From positions 62,001 through 126,000 of the forward strand of contig NZ_JAFHKL010000011.1 of NCBI RefSeq assembly GCF_016937655.1: a stretch of 64,000 nucleotides of DNA, read 5' to 3'. Every line of letters begins with the position of its first letter. Within the stretch, counting starts at the first letter, position 1. This DNA comes from Chromobacterium alkanivorans (lineage in GTDB: Bacteria > Pseudomonadota > Gammaproteobacteria > Burkholderiales > Chromobacteriaceae). The notes beneath the pieces were generated by a model that saw nothing but the letters and a program-made list of their open reading frames with translations, did no database searches and was not told the DNA's origin. This document shows positions 18,679 to 26,869 of the stretch, piece by piece. Made by a program: the position numbers and the translations under genes.

Positions 18679-20124
18679 ATGATGCAAGATGCTTTTTCCG
18701 CGGCAGACAGCCTGCTGCTCAAGCCTTACGGCCTGGACGAGGCGGCTTTGGAGGCCACGCTGGCGCGCATGCGCCACCACGCCATCGACTACGCCGACCT
18801 CTATTTTCAATACACCCGCAGCGAGGCCTGGAGCCTGGAAGAGGGCATCGTCAAGTCCGGCAGCTTCAGCATCGACCAGGGCGTGGGCGTGCGCGCGGTG
18901 GCCGGCGACAAGACCGCCTTCGCCTATTCCGACGCCATCAGCCTGGAGGCGCTGAGCCGCTCCGCCGACGCGGTGCGCGCCATCGGCCAGGCGGGCGGCG
19001 ACGGCTCCGCCGGCCGCCAGGCGCCGCGCGCGCCCAAGCCGCTGTATCCGGCGCTGGACCCGTGTCACAGCCTGGAGGCGGCGGCCAAGGTGGCCTTGCT
19101 GGAAAAGGTGGAGCGGATGGCGCGGGCGCTGGACCCGCGGGTGATCCAGGTGATGGCCGGCATGGCCAGCGAATACGACGTGGTCTACGTGGCGCGCCAC
19201 GACGGCGTGCGCGCCGCCGACGTGCGGCCGCTGGTGCGGCTGTCGGTGATGGTGATCGCCGAGCAGAACGGCCGCCGCGAGCAAGGCTCCAGCGGCGGCG
19301 GCGGCCGCTTCGATCTGGCCTACTTCGACGACGAGGTGCTGGAGCGCTACGCGCGCCAGGCGGTGCATCAGGCGCTGACCAATCTGGATTCGCGGCCGGC
19401 GCCGGCCGGCCAGATGACCGTGGTGCTGGGGCCGGGCTGGCCCGGCGTGCTGCTGCACGAGGCGATAGGCCATGGCCTGGAAGGCGATTTCAACCGCAAG
19501 GGCACTTCGGCCTTCTCCGGCAAGATCGGCCAGCGGGTGGCGGCGCCCGGCGTCACCGTGGTGGACGATGGCGTGATGGAAGAACGCCGCGGTTCGCTGG
19601 CGATAGACGACGAGGGCAATCCCACCCAGCGCACCGTGTTGATCGAGGACGGCGTGCTCAAGGGCTATATGCAGGACGCGATGAATTCGCGCTTGATGCA
19701 GGTGGGCGCCACCGGCAACGGCCGCCGCGAGTCCTACGCCCACATCCCGATGCCGCGGATGACCAACACCTATATGCTGGCGGGCCAGCACGACCCGCAG
19801 GAAATCATCGCCTCGGTCAAGGACGGCCTGTACGCGGTCAACTTCGGCGGCGGCCAGGTGGACATCACCAGCGGCAAGTTCGTGTTCTCGGCGTCGGAGG
19901 CCTGGCGCATCGAAAACGGCAAGCTCAGCTATCCGGTCAAGGGGGCCACCCTGATCGGCAACGGGCCGGACGTGCTCAACTACGTCAGCATGATAGGCAA
20001 TGATTTGGAGCTGGATCAGGGCGTGGGCGTCTGCGGCAAGGAAGGGCAGAGCGTGCCGGTGGGCGTGGGTCAGCCGACGCTGCGCATAGACGGCGGGCTG
20101 ACCGTGGGCGGCACCGGCGGCTAA
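18679..20124 (+). CDS. tldD: metalloprotease TldD
   Basis: Zinc protease subunit that, with TldE/PmbA, degrades unfolded peptides and matures microcin-type peptides and CcdA-type antitoxins. 481 residues, identical in length to E. coli TldD. The metal-binding [11 protein letters not shown] motif begins at residue 260, and the conserved C-terminal block [19 protein letters not shown] is present. Two adjacent ATGs (18679, 18682) are possible starts. Its TAA stop is also the target-site copy of the miniature element that follows. Confidence 0.96.
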   Translation: MMQDAFSAADSLLLKPYGLDEAALEATLARMRHHAIDYADLYFQYTRSEAWSLEEGIVKSGSFSIDQGVGVRAVAGDKTAFAYSDAISLEALSRSADAVRAIGQAGGDGSAGRQAPRAPKPLYPALDPCHSLEAAAKVALLEKVERMARALDPRVIQVMAGMASEYDVVYVARHDGVRAADVRPLVRLSVMVIAEQNGRREQGSSGGGGRFDLAYFDDEVLERYARQAVHQALTNLDSRPAPAGQMTVVLGPGWPGVLLHEAIGHGLEGDFNRKGTSAFSGKIGQRVAAPGVTVVDDGVMEERRGSLAIDDEGNPTQRTVLIEDGVLKGYMQDAMNSRLMQVGATGNGRRESYAHIPMPRMTNTYMLAGQHDPQEIIASVKDGLYAVNFGGGQVDITSGKFVFSASEAWRIENGKLSYPVKGATLIGNGPDVLNYVSMIGNDLELDQGVGVCGKEGQSVPVGVGQPTLRIDGGLTVGGTGG

Positions 20125-20267
20125 GAACCCGTTCACGATCTGCTGCGCGTCGCGAGGCGTGGCACGGTGAGTACCGCTTCGAAATGCTCATGTACCGTTT
20201 GTACACTACGCTTTCTCAGCCGTTTTCGCCTTGTCTCGCCTTAGCTCGCGAGATCGTAAACACGTTC
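20125..20267 (-). mobile_element. miniature inverted-repeat element, copy 1 (143 bp)
   Basis: Compared with the copies at 22753 and 26728, this is the same approximately 140-bp sequence in the opposite orientation. The ends are inverted repeats of about 17 bp, consensus GARCCTGTTTACGATCT. The internal CGAGCTAAGGCGAGACAAGG block and the GTACATGAGCATTT block are conserved. It is flanked by a direct TAA on each side (20122-20124 and 20268-20270), the first being the tldD stop codon. It has no coding capacity. The TNA target and GAG-like ends recall the IS1031 group of the IS5 family (inference). Confidence 0.85.
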
Positions 20268-20270
20268 TAA

Positions 20271-20294
20271 GAACCCGTTCACGATCCGCTGCGG
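20271..20294 (-). repeat. second, truncated end of the same miniature element
   Basis: Directly after copy 1, the sequence GAACCCGTTCACGATCCGCT repeats the element's terminal 20 bp with one change and then stops matching. It could be an older element truncated by later events, or a tandem insertion into the duplicated TAA. Confidence 0.6.
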
Positions 20295-20305
20295 GTTGTG
20301 TTTGA

Positions 20306-20335
20306 GAAAGGCGAAGCGCAGGCGCTTCGCCTTTC
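20306..20335 (+). terminator. strong hairpin, probable terminator after tldD
   Basis: A 14-bp perfect stem (GAAAGGCGAAGCGC) with a two-base loop, followed by TTTGCGTCTATTTT. The T-run is interrupted, so termination may be partial. The rest of 20125-20462 holds the miniature elements and about 120 bp of AT-richer sequence upstream of the ester-cyclase gene, likely its promoter. No gene is seen there. Confidence 0.6.
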
Positions 20336-20462
20336 TTTGCGTCTATTTTCAAATTCAACAAGCAGATCATCCAAATACAAAGCCAATTATCAATTCCGAT
20401 CGGCGGCGACACAATGCGCTGGTCCGGTGTCGCCATGGTGGCGGCGCCGCAATCGGGAGACG

Positions 20463-20990
20463 ATGATGAAAGCTTTGACCTTGGCGCTGGGCTTCGGCCT
20501 GGCCATGAACGCGGCCTTCGCCGGCGCGGCGGAAAACCTGCCGCAGCCGGCGCGGGTGTGGGCGGACCGCCCGGCCGGCAGCGTGGCGGCGGTGAAGCTG
20601 GCCGCGCTGCGCTACGCGGCGTTCTGGAACAGCGGCGATCCGCGCTACGCCGAACTGGCGCTGGACCCCGACTTCATCGACCGCACTTTGCCCGCCGGCC
20701 GCCAGCAGGGTGTGGCCGGCCCCTTGCAGGCTTCGCGCCAGTTCCGCGCCGCGGTGCCGGACTTGAAGGTGGACGTCACCGACATGGTGCTGGCCGGCGA
20801 CCGGGTCGCCTTGCGCCTGCATTTCCAGGGCCATTTCAGCGGCCGTTTCGGCGAGCTGCAAGGCCAGGGCCAGCCGGTGGAGTTCCAGGCTTTCGATCTG
20901 TACCGCGTCAAGAACGGCCGCATCGCTGAGAACTGGCATCTGGAAGACAATCTGACCCTGATGCAGCAACTGGGCGTGGTGAAGCCATGA
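20463..20990 (+). CDS. exported SnoaL-like/ester cyclase-family protein
   Basis: 175 residues. A signal peptide is visible (MMKALTLALGFGLAMNAAFA, cleavage after AFAGA), so it is probably periplasmic. The mature part has the NTF2-like/SnoaL fold pattern: YAAFWNSGDPRYAELALDPDFIDR, RAAVPDLKVDVTDMVLAGDRVALRL, and FDLYRVKNGRIAENWHLEDN. Many such proteins are annotated as predicted ester cyclases. It overlaps the following SDR gene by 4 bp. The three-gene unit looks like an accessory cassette whose substrate is unknown. Confidence 0.85.
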   Translation: MMKALTLALGFGLAMNAAFAGAAENLPQPARVWADRPAGSVAAVKLAALRYAAFWNSGDPRYAELALDPDFIDRTLPAGRQQGVAGPLQASRQFRAAVPDLKVDVTDMVLAGDRVALRLHFQGHFSGRFGELQGQGQPVEFQAFDLYRVKNGRIAENWHLEDNLTLMQQLGVVKP

Positions 20991-21694
20991 GCGCGGCGGC
21001 CTTTTCCTTCCAGGGCCAGACCGTGGCGGTGCTGGGCGGCGGTTCCGGCATCGGCCGAGCGGTGGCGGACGCGGTGGTGGAAGCCGGCGCTCGGGTCTAT
21101 GTGCTGGGGCGCTCAGTCCAGTCTTCCGCGGACCGGGACGGCATCCAGGCGGATATCACCGACAGCCGGGCGCTGGCCCAGGCCTTCGCCGCCATCGGCC
21201 GCATCGATCATCTGGTGCTGACCGCCGGCGCCCGGGTCGGCGCGCCGGCGCTGGCCGAGCTGAGCGAGGAAGCGTTGCGGCAGACTTTCGACGTCAAGCT
21301 GTTCGGCAGCCTGCTGGCGGTGCGCGAGGCCTTGCCCTATCTGACGGAGCGGGCGTCGGTGACCTTCACCTCCGGCCTGCTGGCGCGCAAATTCTCCAGC
21401 GGCGGCCTGCTGAAAAGCACGGTCAACGCCGCGCTGGAGGCGGCGGCCAAGAATCTGGCCAAGGAGCTGGCGCCGCGCCGCGTCAACGTGGTTAGCCCCG
21501 GCGTGGTGGACACCGAACTATGGGGCGAGGCCGGTTCGGCCGCGCGCCAGGCGACGCTGGCCCGCATCGGCCAGGGCCTGCCCGTCGGCCGCGTCGGCCT
21601 GCCGCAAGAACTGGCGCAAGCCTATCTGCTGGCGATGGCCAACGGCTTCGTCACCGGCGCGGTGCTGGACGTGGAGGGCGGGGCCTTGTTGTAG
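20987..21694 (+). CDS. short-chain dehydrogenase/reductase
   Basis: 235 residues with an SDR nucleotide-binding N terminus (VAVLGGGSGIGRAVADAV, a GGGSGIG form of the TGxxxGIG motif). The usual catalytic YxxxK is replaced by a Phe-Ser-Ser-Gly-Gly-Leu-Leu-Lys arrangement after TSGLLARK, so the active-site Tyr is not obvious. RVNVVSPGVVDTELWG is the typical SDR C-terminal block. It is translationally coupled to the upstream ester-cyclase gene. The substrate is unknown. Confidence 0.88.
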   Translation: MSAAAFSFQGQTVAVLGGGSGIGRAVADAVVEAGARVYVLGRSVQSSADRDGIQADITDSRALAQAFAAIGRIDHLVLTAGARVGAPALAELSEEALRQTFDVKLFGSLLAVREALPYLTERASVTFTSGLLARKFSSGGLLKSTVNAALEAAAKNLAKELAPRRVNVVSPGVVDTELWGEAGSAARQATLARIGQGLPVGRVGLPQELAQAYLLAMANGFVTGAVLDVEGGALL

Positions 21695-21721
21695 GCCTCG
21701 CTTCGAGAAAGAGGACCCGAA

Positions 21722-22693
21722 ATGTCCGATACCCTACCCATCAATCGTCGCCAGTTCCTGGCCGGCGCGGCCGCGGGCAGCACCGCGCTGATGCTGGCGC
21801 ACGGCGCGGCGCTGGCGGCGACAGGAGCAAGCAAGATGACGGCAAACTCAACAAGCGGCGGCGCCTTCTGGCCCAACGGCGCGCGCCTGGCGATTTCTAT
21901 TTCCATGCAGTTCGAGGCCGGCGCCCAGCCGGAACGCGGCGCCAGCGGGCCCTTCCCGCCGCTGGACCCCAAGTACGCGGATTTGCCGATGCAAAGCTGG
22001 TACGACTACGGCGTCAAGGAGGGCATTCCGCGGCTGCTGGACCTGTGGGACCGCACCGGGGTCAAGGTGACTTCGCATATGGTGGGCCAGGCGGTGGACC
22101 GCAGCCCGCAGCTGGCGCGCGAGATCGTGGCGCGCGGCCACGAGGCGGCGGCGCACGGCCAGACCTGGGAGCCGCAGTATCCGATGACGCCGGCGCAGGA
22201 GGAGGCGGCCTATCGCGCCAATATCGCCAGCATAGAGCGCGCCACCGGCACGCGTCCGGTGGGCTTCAACGCCTTTTGGCTGCGCGGCACGCCGAATACC
22301 CTGGGCATTCTGCAGCAGCTGGGCTTTCTCTATCACATTGACAACGTCAGCCGCGACGAGCCGTTCACGGTGCCGGTCAAGGGCAAGCCCTTCGTGGTGG
22401 TGCCCTATACCTTGCGCAACAACGACATCGTGCGCTTCGATTCGCCGGCCTTGAGCAACGAGGCTTATCTGTCCGATCTGAAGGCCGAGTTCGATCTGCT
22501 CTACTCCGAGGCGGGTTCGCGGCGGCGGATGATGTCGATCAGCACCCACGACCGCATTTCCGGCTCGCCGGCGCGGGTCAAGGCGCTGGAGCAGTTCATC
22601 CGCTACGCGCAAAGCCACGCCGGCGTCGCCTTCATGCGCAAGGACGAAATCGCGCGCTTCGCGCTGCAGGCGGACAAGGTGCCGGCGGACTGA
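21722..22693 (+). CDS. Tat-exported polysaccharide-deacetylase-fold protein (PuuE-like)
   Basis: 323 residues. A twin-arginine signal (NRRQFLAGAAAGSTALMLA) is followed by AHGAALAATG, so it is exported folded. The body has the NodB/deacetylase barrel: LAISISMQFEAG where classical enzymes have a metal-binding Asp-Asp, then HEAAAHGQTWE (H-x4-H), and STHDRISGSPARVKAL. Loss of the Asp pair and the FEAG motif resemble PuuE/allantoinase-like members that act without a metal, so deacetylation of a polysaccharide is not assured. It lies 27 bp after the SDR gene. Confidence 0.88.
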   Translation: MSDTLPINRRQFLAGAAAGSTALMLAHGAALAATGASKMTANSTSGGAFWPNGARLAISISMQFEAGAQPERGASGPFPPLDPKYADLPMQSWYDYGVKEGIPRLLDLWDRTGVKVTSHMVGQAVDRSPQLAREIVARGHEAAAHGQTWEPQYPMTPAQEEAAYRANIASIERATGTRPVGFNAFWLRGTPNTLGILQQLGFLYHIDNVSRDEPFTVPVKGKPFVVVPYTLRNNDIVRFDSPALSNEAYLSDLKAEFDLLYSEAGSRRRMMSISTHDRISGSPARVKALEQFIRYAQSHAGVAFMRKDEIARFALQADKVPAD

Positions 22694-22713
22694 GTTTTTG
22701 AGTTGCGTTCCAC

Positions 22714-22749
22714 AACCGCGGGACGGCCATTGGCCGCGCCGCGGTTTTC
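22714..22749 (+). terminator. intrinsic terminator of the ester-cyclase/SDR/deacetylase unit
   Basis: Stem AACCGCGG / CCGCGGTT with a 17-base loop that itself contains GGCCATTGGCC, followed by TTTTCTTA. It ends only 3 bp before the second miniature element. Confidence 0.75.
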
Positions 22750-22752
22750 TTA

Positions 22753-22892
22753 GAGCCTGTTTACGATCTCGCGAGCTAAGGCGAGACAAGGCGAAAACGA
22801 GCGAGAAAGCGGAATGTACAGATGGTACATGAGCATTTTGAGCTCGGTTTCAACGCCGTGTCGCCGACGCGCAGCAGATCGTAAACAGGTTC
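22753..22892 (+). mobile_element. miniature inverted-repeat element, copy 2 (140 bp)
   Basis: Ends GAGCCTGTTTACGATCT and AGATCGTAAACAGGTTC are inverted repeats. It is flanked by TTA on both sides (22750-22752, 22893-22895). The right TTA is the complement of the TAA stop of the adjacent LysR gene. Internally it shares the CGAGCTAAGGCGAGACAAGG and GGTACATGAGCATTTTGAGC blocks with copy 3. It is non-coding. Confidence 0.88.
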
Positions 22893-23825
22893 TTACAATT
22901 GGGCGCCGGCCTCCGGCAGCAGCGCGGTGGCCGGCAGCGCCGACAGCCGCTCGCGCAGGAAATCGATCAGCCGGCGGATGCGCAGCGGCTGGCCGCGCTG
23001 GCCGGGATAGAGCAGGTGCAGCGGCGCGCTGTCGGTGAAGTAGTCGTCCAGCACCGTGAGCAGGCGGCCCTGGCGCAGATCGTCGGCGATGTCCAGCAGC
23101 GATTTGTAGGCGAAGCCCTGGCCTTGCAGCGCCCAACGGCGGATCACCTCGCCGTCGTTGCTCTGCTGCGCGCGCTCCAGCCGCAGCGCGCGGCGCTGGC
23201 CGTGCTCGCGGTAAGGCCATTCATGCATCGGTCCGTCGCCGGTGACCAAGGTCAGCGTCGGCAGCTCGGCCAGCTGTCGCGGATGGCGCGGCGTGCCGGT
23301 GCGGGCCAGCAGCGCCGGCGCGGCGCAGACCACGCGGCGGCTGGCGGCCAGCTCGCGCGCGATCAGGCCGCTGTCCGCCGGCTGGCCGTAGCGGATGGCG
23401 ATGTCGATGTCTTCGCCGATCAAATCGGCCGGGGTGTCGTCCAATTGCAGGGCGAAATGCACCGCCGGATGCAGGCGGCGGAATTCGTCCAGACAGTCCA
23501 GCAAGGCGTGGCGGCCCAGATCCGACGGCGCGGACAGCCGGATCAGGCCGCTGAGTTCGCTTTGCTCCCGCTGCAGCCGGTCCTGGCCTTGCTGCAGGGT
23601 GTCCAGCGCGCGCTGGCAGTGGTCGCGGAATATCTCGCCGGCCTCGGTCAGCCGCAGCTGGCGGGTGGTGCGCTGGAACAGCCTGCTGTCCAGCGCGGCT
23701 TCAAGCCGCTGGATGCAGGCGCTGGCGGCGGCGGGCGACAGGCCCTGTTTGCGGCCGGCGGCGGAGAAGCTGCCCAGCTGGGCGGCGTCGAGGAAGAGGC
23801 GGAGGTCGTTGAGTCGGTCTAGCAT
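22893..23825 (-). CDS. LysR-family transcriptional regulator
   Basis: 310 residues. The N-terminal winged helix is clear: LRLFLDAAQLGSFSAAGRKQGLSPAAASACIQRLEAALDSRLFQRT, with the downstream co-inducer domain (SGLIRLSAPSDLGRH onward) of the CrgA-like/PBP2 type. It converges on the deacetylase-like cassette and has the M24 peptidase just upstream on the same strand, so its target is not obvious. Its TAA stop abuts a miniature element. Confidence 0.9.
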   Translation of the reverse strand: MLDRLNDLRLFLDAAQLGSFSAAGRKQGLSPAAASACIQRLEAALDSRLFQRTTRQLRLTEAGEIFRDHCQRALDTLQQGQDRLQREQSELSGLIRLSAPSDLGRHALLDCLDEFRRLHPAVHFALQLDDTPADLIGEDIDIAIRYGQPADSGLIARELAASRRVVCAAPALLARTGTPRHPRQLAELPTLTLVTGDGPMHEWPYREHGQRRALRLERAQQSNDGEVIRRWALQGQGFAYKSLLDIADDLRQGRLLTVLDDYFTDSAPLHLLYPGQRGQPLRIRRLIDFLRERLSALPATALLPEAGAQL

Positions 23826-23837
23826 CGGGCAGAAACG

Positions 23838-23861
23838 GCCCGGGCGCGGAGGCGCCCGGGC
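23838..23861. other. GC-rich hairpin between M24 peptidase and lysR
   Basis: GCCCGGGCGC and GCGCCCGGGC form a perfect 10-bp stem with a four-base loop in the 46-bp gap after the peptidase stop. There is no T-run, so it is at most a weak terminator or an mRNA-stabilising hairpin. Confidence 0.4.
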
Positions 23862-23871
23862 GGCGAGGGGT

Positions 23872-25683
23872 TTAAATGGTTTCGGTGTTGGACAGCAGCC
23901 ATTCGCGCGCCGCGCCGTCCACCAGCGGCAGCAGTCGCGCGCGCACTTCGGCGTGGTACTGGTTCAGCCAGTCCACCTCGGCGCGGGACAGCAGGTTGAA
24001 GTCCAGGCAGCGGGTGTCGATCGGGCACAGGGTCAGGGTTTCGAAGCGCAGGAAGTCGCCGAACTCATTCTGCGACGAGGCCACGTTCAGCACCAGGTTT
24101 TCGATGCGCACGCCCCAGCGGCCGGGGCGGTAGACGCCGGGCTCGATCGAAGTGACCATGCCTTCCTGCATCGCCATATTGGCGTCCGGCACCGCGCGGG
24201 AAATGCTCTGCGGGCCTTCGTGCACATTGAGGAAGTAGCCGACGCCGTGGCCGGTGCCGTGGCCGAAGTCGATGTCGTGCTGCCACAGCGGCGCGCGCGC
24301 CAGCGCGTCCAGCATCGGCGACAGGGTGCCGCGCGGGAAATGGGCCATGGACAGGCCGATGGTGCCTTTCAGCACCAGGGTGAAGTCGCGCTTCTGCTCG
24401 GCGGACGGCGCGCCGACCGCCACCACGCGGGTGATGTCGGTGGTGCCGCCCAGGTATTGGCCGCCGGAGTCGATCAGCAGCAGGCCGTCGCCCTTGATCT
24501 CGCTGTGGGCGGCCTCGGTGGCGTGGTAGTGCGGCAATGCGCCGTTGGCGTTGAAGCCGGCGATGGTGCCGAAGCTGGGGGACACGAAGCCGGGGCGGCG
24601 CGCGCGCGCGGCGGTAATTTCCTCGTCTATGGTCAGCTCGGTGACGCGGCTGCGGTTGACCTGGGATTCGAACCAGGCGAAGAACTCGCACAACGCCGCG
24701 CCGTCCTGTTCCATCGCGCGGCGGATGTGGGCGGCCTCTTCCTCCGTCTTGCAGGACTTGAACAGAGTGCTGGGGTTGATCGCCTCGATCACGCGGGCGG
24801 CCGAATTGACCGCCTGACGCAGGCCCAGGGTCACGCGGCGCGGGTCCAGCAGCAGGCTGGCGCCGGCCGGCAGCGCGGCGAGCGCCGGCTTGGCCTGGGC
24901 GTAGGGCTGGACCTCGACGCCGTCGGCCGCCAGTTGGGCGCGCAGTTCGGCGGAAATCTTGCCTTCGCCGACGAAGAGCGTGGCCTGTTGCCGGCTCAGC
25001 AGCGCGTGGCTGATGAACACCGGGTTGTAGTTGACGTCGCTGCCGCGCAGATTGAAGCTCCAGGCGATGTCGTCCAGCGTGGACAGGAAGTGCCAGTCGG
25101 CGCCGGCCTCGGCCATGGCGGCGCGCAAGCGCGCCAGCTTGTCGGCGCGGCTTTGCGGAGCGAAAGCCGATTCATGTTGATAGACCGGCGCCTCCGGCAG
25201 CGGCGGGCGCTGCGGATCGATGGCGTCTATCAGGTCCAGATCGGTGCGCAGCCGGGCGCCGGCCTGCTCCAGCGCGCCTTGCAGCGCCTTGGCCGCGGCC
25301 AGGCCCAGCGAATCGCCGTCCACCGCCAGCGTCTGGCCGGCGCTCAGGGTCTTGGCGATCCAGCCCAGGTGGTCGGCGCTGGCGGCGCTGACGATCTTGA
25401 CCAATTGAATGCCGCTGCCGGCCAGCTCGGCCTCGGCCTGCACCCAGTAGCGGCTGTCGGCCCAGACGCCGGCGAAGTCGCGGGTGACGATCAGGGTGCC
25501 CATGGAGCCGGTGAAGCCGGACAGCCATTGGCGCGCCTGCCAGCGCGCCGGCAGGTATTCGGACAGATGCGGGTCGGACGAGGGCACCAGACAGGCGTCG
25601 ACGCCGGCGTTCTTCATGGCGGCGCGCAAGGAGGCGATGCGTTGCAGGATGGTGTCCAGTTGCGGGGTTGCGAGGGTGTTCAT
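23872..25683 (-). CDS. aminopeptidase P family protein (M24, Xaa-Pro aminopeptidase)
   Basis: 603 residues, the three-domain long form typical of eukaryotic-like aminopeptidase P (two creatinase-N-like domains, then the M24 pita-bread domain). Metal ligands are visible: Asp in LLIDSGGQYLGGTTDITR, His in FGHGTGHGVGYFLNVHEGPQ, and Glu in GMVTSIEPGVYR and in IENLVLNV. It cleaves the residue before a proline in the cytosol. The frame is open 52 codons upstream, but the ATG at 25683 (MNTLATPQLDTILQRI) fits family N termini. Confidence 0.92.
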   Translation of the reverse strand: MNTLATPQLDTILQRIASLRAAMKNAGVDACLVPSSDPHLSEYLPARWQARQWLSGFTGSMGTLIVTRDFAGVWADSRYWVQAEAELAGSGIQLVKIVSAASADHLGWIAKTLSAGQTLAVDGDSLGLAAAKALQGALEQAGARLRTDLDLIDAIDPQRPPLPEAPVYQHESAFAPQSRADKLARLRAAMAEAGADWHFLSTLDDIAWSFNLRGSDVNYNPVFISHALLSRQQATLFVGEGKISAELRAQLAADGVEVQPYAQAKPALAALPAGASLLLDPRRVTLGLRQAVNSAARVIEAINPSTLFKSCKTEEEAAHIRRAMEQDGAALCEFFAWFESQVNRSRVTELTIDEEITAARARRPGFVSPSFGTIAGFNANGALPHYHATEAAHSEIKGDGLLLIDSGGQYLGGTTDITRVVAVGAPSAEQKRDFTLVLKGTIGLSMAHFPRGTLSPMLDALARAPLWQHDIDFGHGTGHGVGYFLNVHEGPQSISRAVPDANMAMQEGMVTSIEPGVYRPGRWGVRIENLVLNVASSQNEFGDFLRFETLTLCPIDTRCLDFNLLSRAEVDWLNQYHAEVRARLLPLVDGAAREWLLSNTETI

Positions 25684-25854
25684 GCCGGCTCCGGGGGATG
25701 TATGCCATGCATTCTGTGGCCAATGAAACCGGGGCGCAAGAGTATGAGCATAGCTGATGATTGCCATGTCATTTCTTGAGCCGGCACAAGCGCCGCGGAC
25801 AGGTCTATACTGGAGCCGGCATCGGCACCGCCGATGCATGCCAAGGAGCTGATC

Positions 25855-25983
25855 ATGAGTAAATCAAGACACAGCAGCAAGGAAGCCAAGAAGCAGCCGT
25901 TGTTGACGCCCAAGGAGAAACGGGCGGCCAAGCATCAGAAGAAACATGGGCCGGACGGCGCCCCCATCATTGTTCCCCACTAA
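25855..25983 (+). CDS. 42-residue basic protein, unknown function
   Basis: Short frame encoding MSKSRHSSKEAKKQPLLTPK followed by EKRAAKHQKKHGPD and a hydrophobic end APIIVPH. AAGGAG lies six bases before the ATG, an excellent ribosome site, and a terminator-like hairpin follows at 26109. It is rich in Lys, His, Arg and Ser, predicted disordered, and could bind nucleic acid. I do not recognise a named family. Confidence 0.75.
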   Translation: MSKSRHSSKEAKKQPLLTPKEKRAAKHQKKHGPDGAPIIVPH

Positions 25984-26108
25984 GGCGAGCGCCGCGGCGA
26001 TGCGGCAGCCTTGATGTGCCGATCGTGCCGTTGGCTTCAATTCGCGCGTTGTTCCTCTCCACGGTCGATCCGACCGTCTACACCGGCCAGTGGGCCGGTC
26101 AATCGCCC

Positions 26109-26140
26109 AAACCTCCTGCCATCGCGGCCAGGGGGTTTTT
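26109..26140 (+). terminator. probable terminator of the 42-residue gene
   Basis: Stem AAACCTCCTG / CAGGGGGTTT (with G-T pairs) and a T5 tail. The other parts of 25984-26283 hold no gene that I can support. An Arg/Ser-rich frame there has no ribosome site. Confidence 0.6.
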
Positions 26141-26283
26141 GTTTGGCGCGGGAGGTTTCGGCGCGCAGGCAGGCGCGCGCGGCAGGAATATGCTGTCTTG
26201 ATTTTTTGCGGCGGAGACGATAGCTTCACTGGCTTTATTCGGGGCCGGTCCGCCGCGAGCGGGCAAGGGACAAAGGGCGAGCG

Positions 26284-26649
26284 ATGCAGCAGGCGATTGA
26301 GGTGACGGGCTATCACGCCCATGTTTATTATGACGCGGCGCAACAGCCGGCGGCGAGGCGGCTGCGCGAGGCGGTGGCGCAGCGCTTCGAGGTGGAGCTG
26401 GGGCGCTGGCGCGAGCAGGCTTACGGGCCGCACCCGGTGGGCGCTTACCAGATCGCCTTCGCGCCGGCTCTGTTTGGTCAGATCGTGCCGTGGCTGATGC
26501 TAAACCGGGAAGGGCTGAGCGTGCTGCTGCATCCGCTCAGCGGCGACGACGTCGAAGACCACAGCGATTTCGCCATGTGGCTGGGCGCGCCGCTGGAGCT
26601 GAACATGGCTTTCCTGCGCCAGCATGGCGACAACGGGCGCTCGGGCTGA
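26284..26649 (+). CDS. DOPA 4,5-dioxygenase-family protein
   Basis: 121 residues of the small family related to fungal and plant DOPA 4,5-dioxygenases. Visible signature parts: YHAHVYYDAA (N-terminal His-x-His), GPHPVGAYQIAFAP and VLLHPLSGDDVEDHSDFAMWLG. Bacterial homologues are poorly characterised extradiol-type enzymes, and the substrate is unknown. It is a single gene closed by a strong hairpin terminator. Confidence 0.88.
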   Translation: MQQAIEVTGYHAHVYYDAAQQPAARRLREAVAQRFEVELGRWREQAYGPHPVGAYQIAFAPALFGQIVPWLMLNREGLSVLLHPLSGDDVEDHSDFAMWLGAPLELNMAFLRQHGDNGRSG

Positions 26650-26672
26650 GTGGCGGCGAGCCGCGCGCTGAA

Positions 26673-26709
26673 AACAAAACCCACCGGCTTCGGCCGGTGG
26701 GTTTTGTTA
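26673..26709. terminator. bidirectional intrinsic terminator
   Basis: Long perfect stem AACAAAACCCACCGGC / GCCGGTGGGTTTTGTT with a TTCG tetraloop, following the DOPA-dioxygenase-like gene. Confidence 0.92.
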
Positions 26710-26727
26710 TTGACGGGTAAGGACTTA

Positions 26728-26869
26728 GAACGTGTTTACGATCTTGCGAGCTAAGGCGAGACAAGGCGGAAACGAGCGAAAAAGCGGAATGTACTCGTGG
26801 TACATGAGCATTTTGAGCTGGTACTCACCGTGCAACGCTTCACGACGCGCAGCAGATCGTAAACAGGTT
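26728..26869 (+). mobile_element. miniature inverted-repeat element, copy 3 (142 bp)
   Basis: Same orientation as copy 2. The left end GAACGTGTTTACGATCT and the right end AGATCGTAAACAGGTT are inverted. The flanks are TTA (26725-26727) and TTA (26870-26872). The right TTA is the complement of the TAA stop of the thiolase gene. It contains the same GCGGAATGTAC...GGTACATGAGCATTTTGAGC core. Confidence 0.88.

Noticed and set aside
20305-20462. Possible start of the ester-cyclase gene upstream of 20463.
   Set aside because: The upstream reading is not a signal peptide, while MMKALTLALGFGLAMN at 20463 is, and a GGGAGA ribosome site precedes it.
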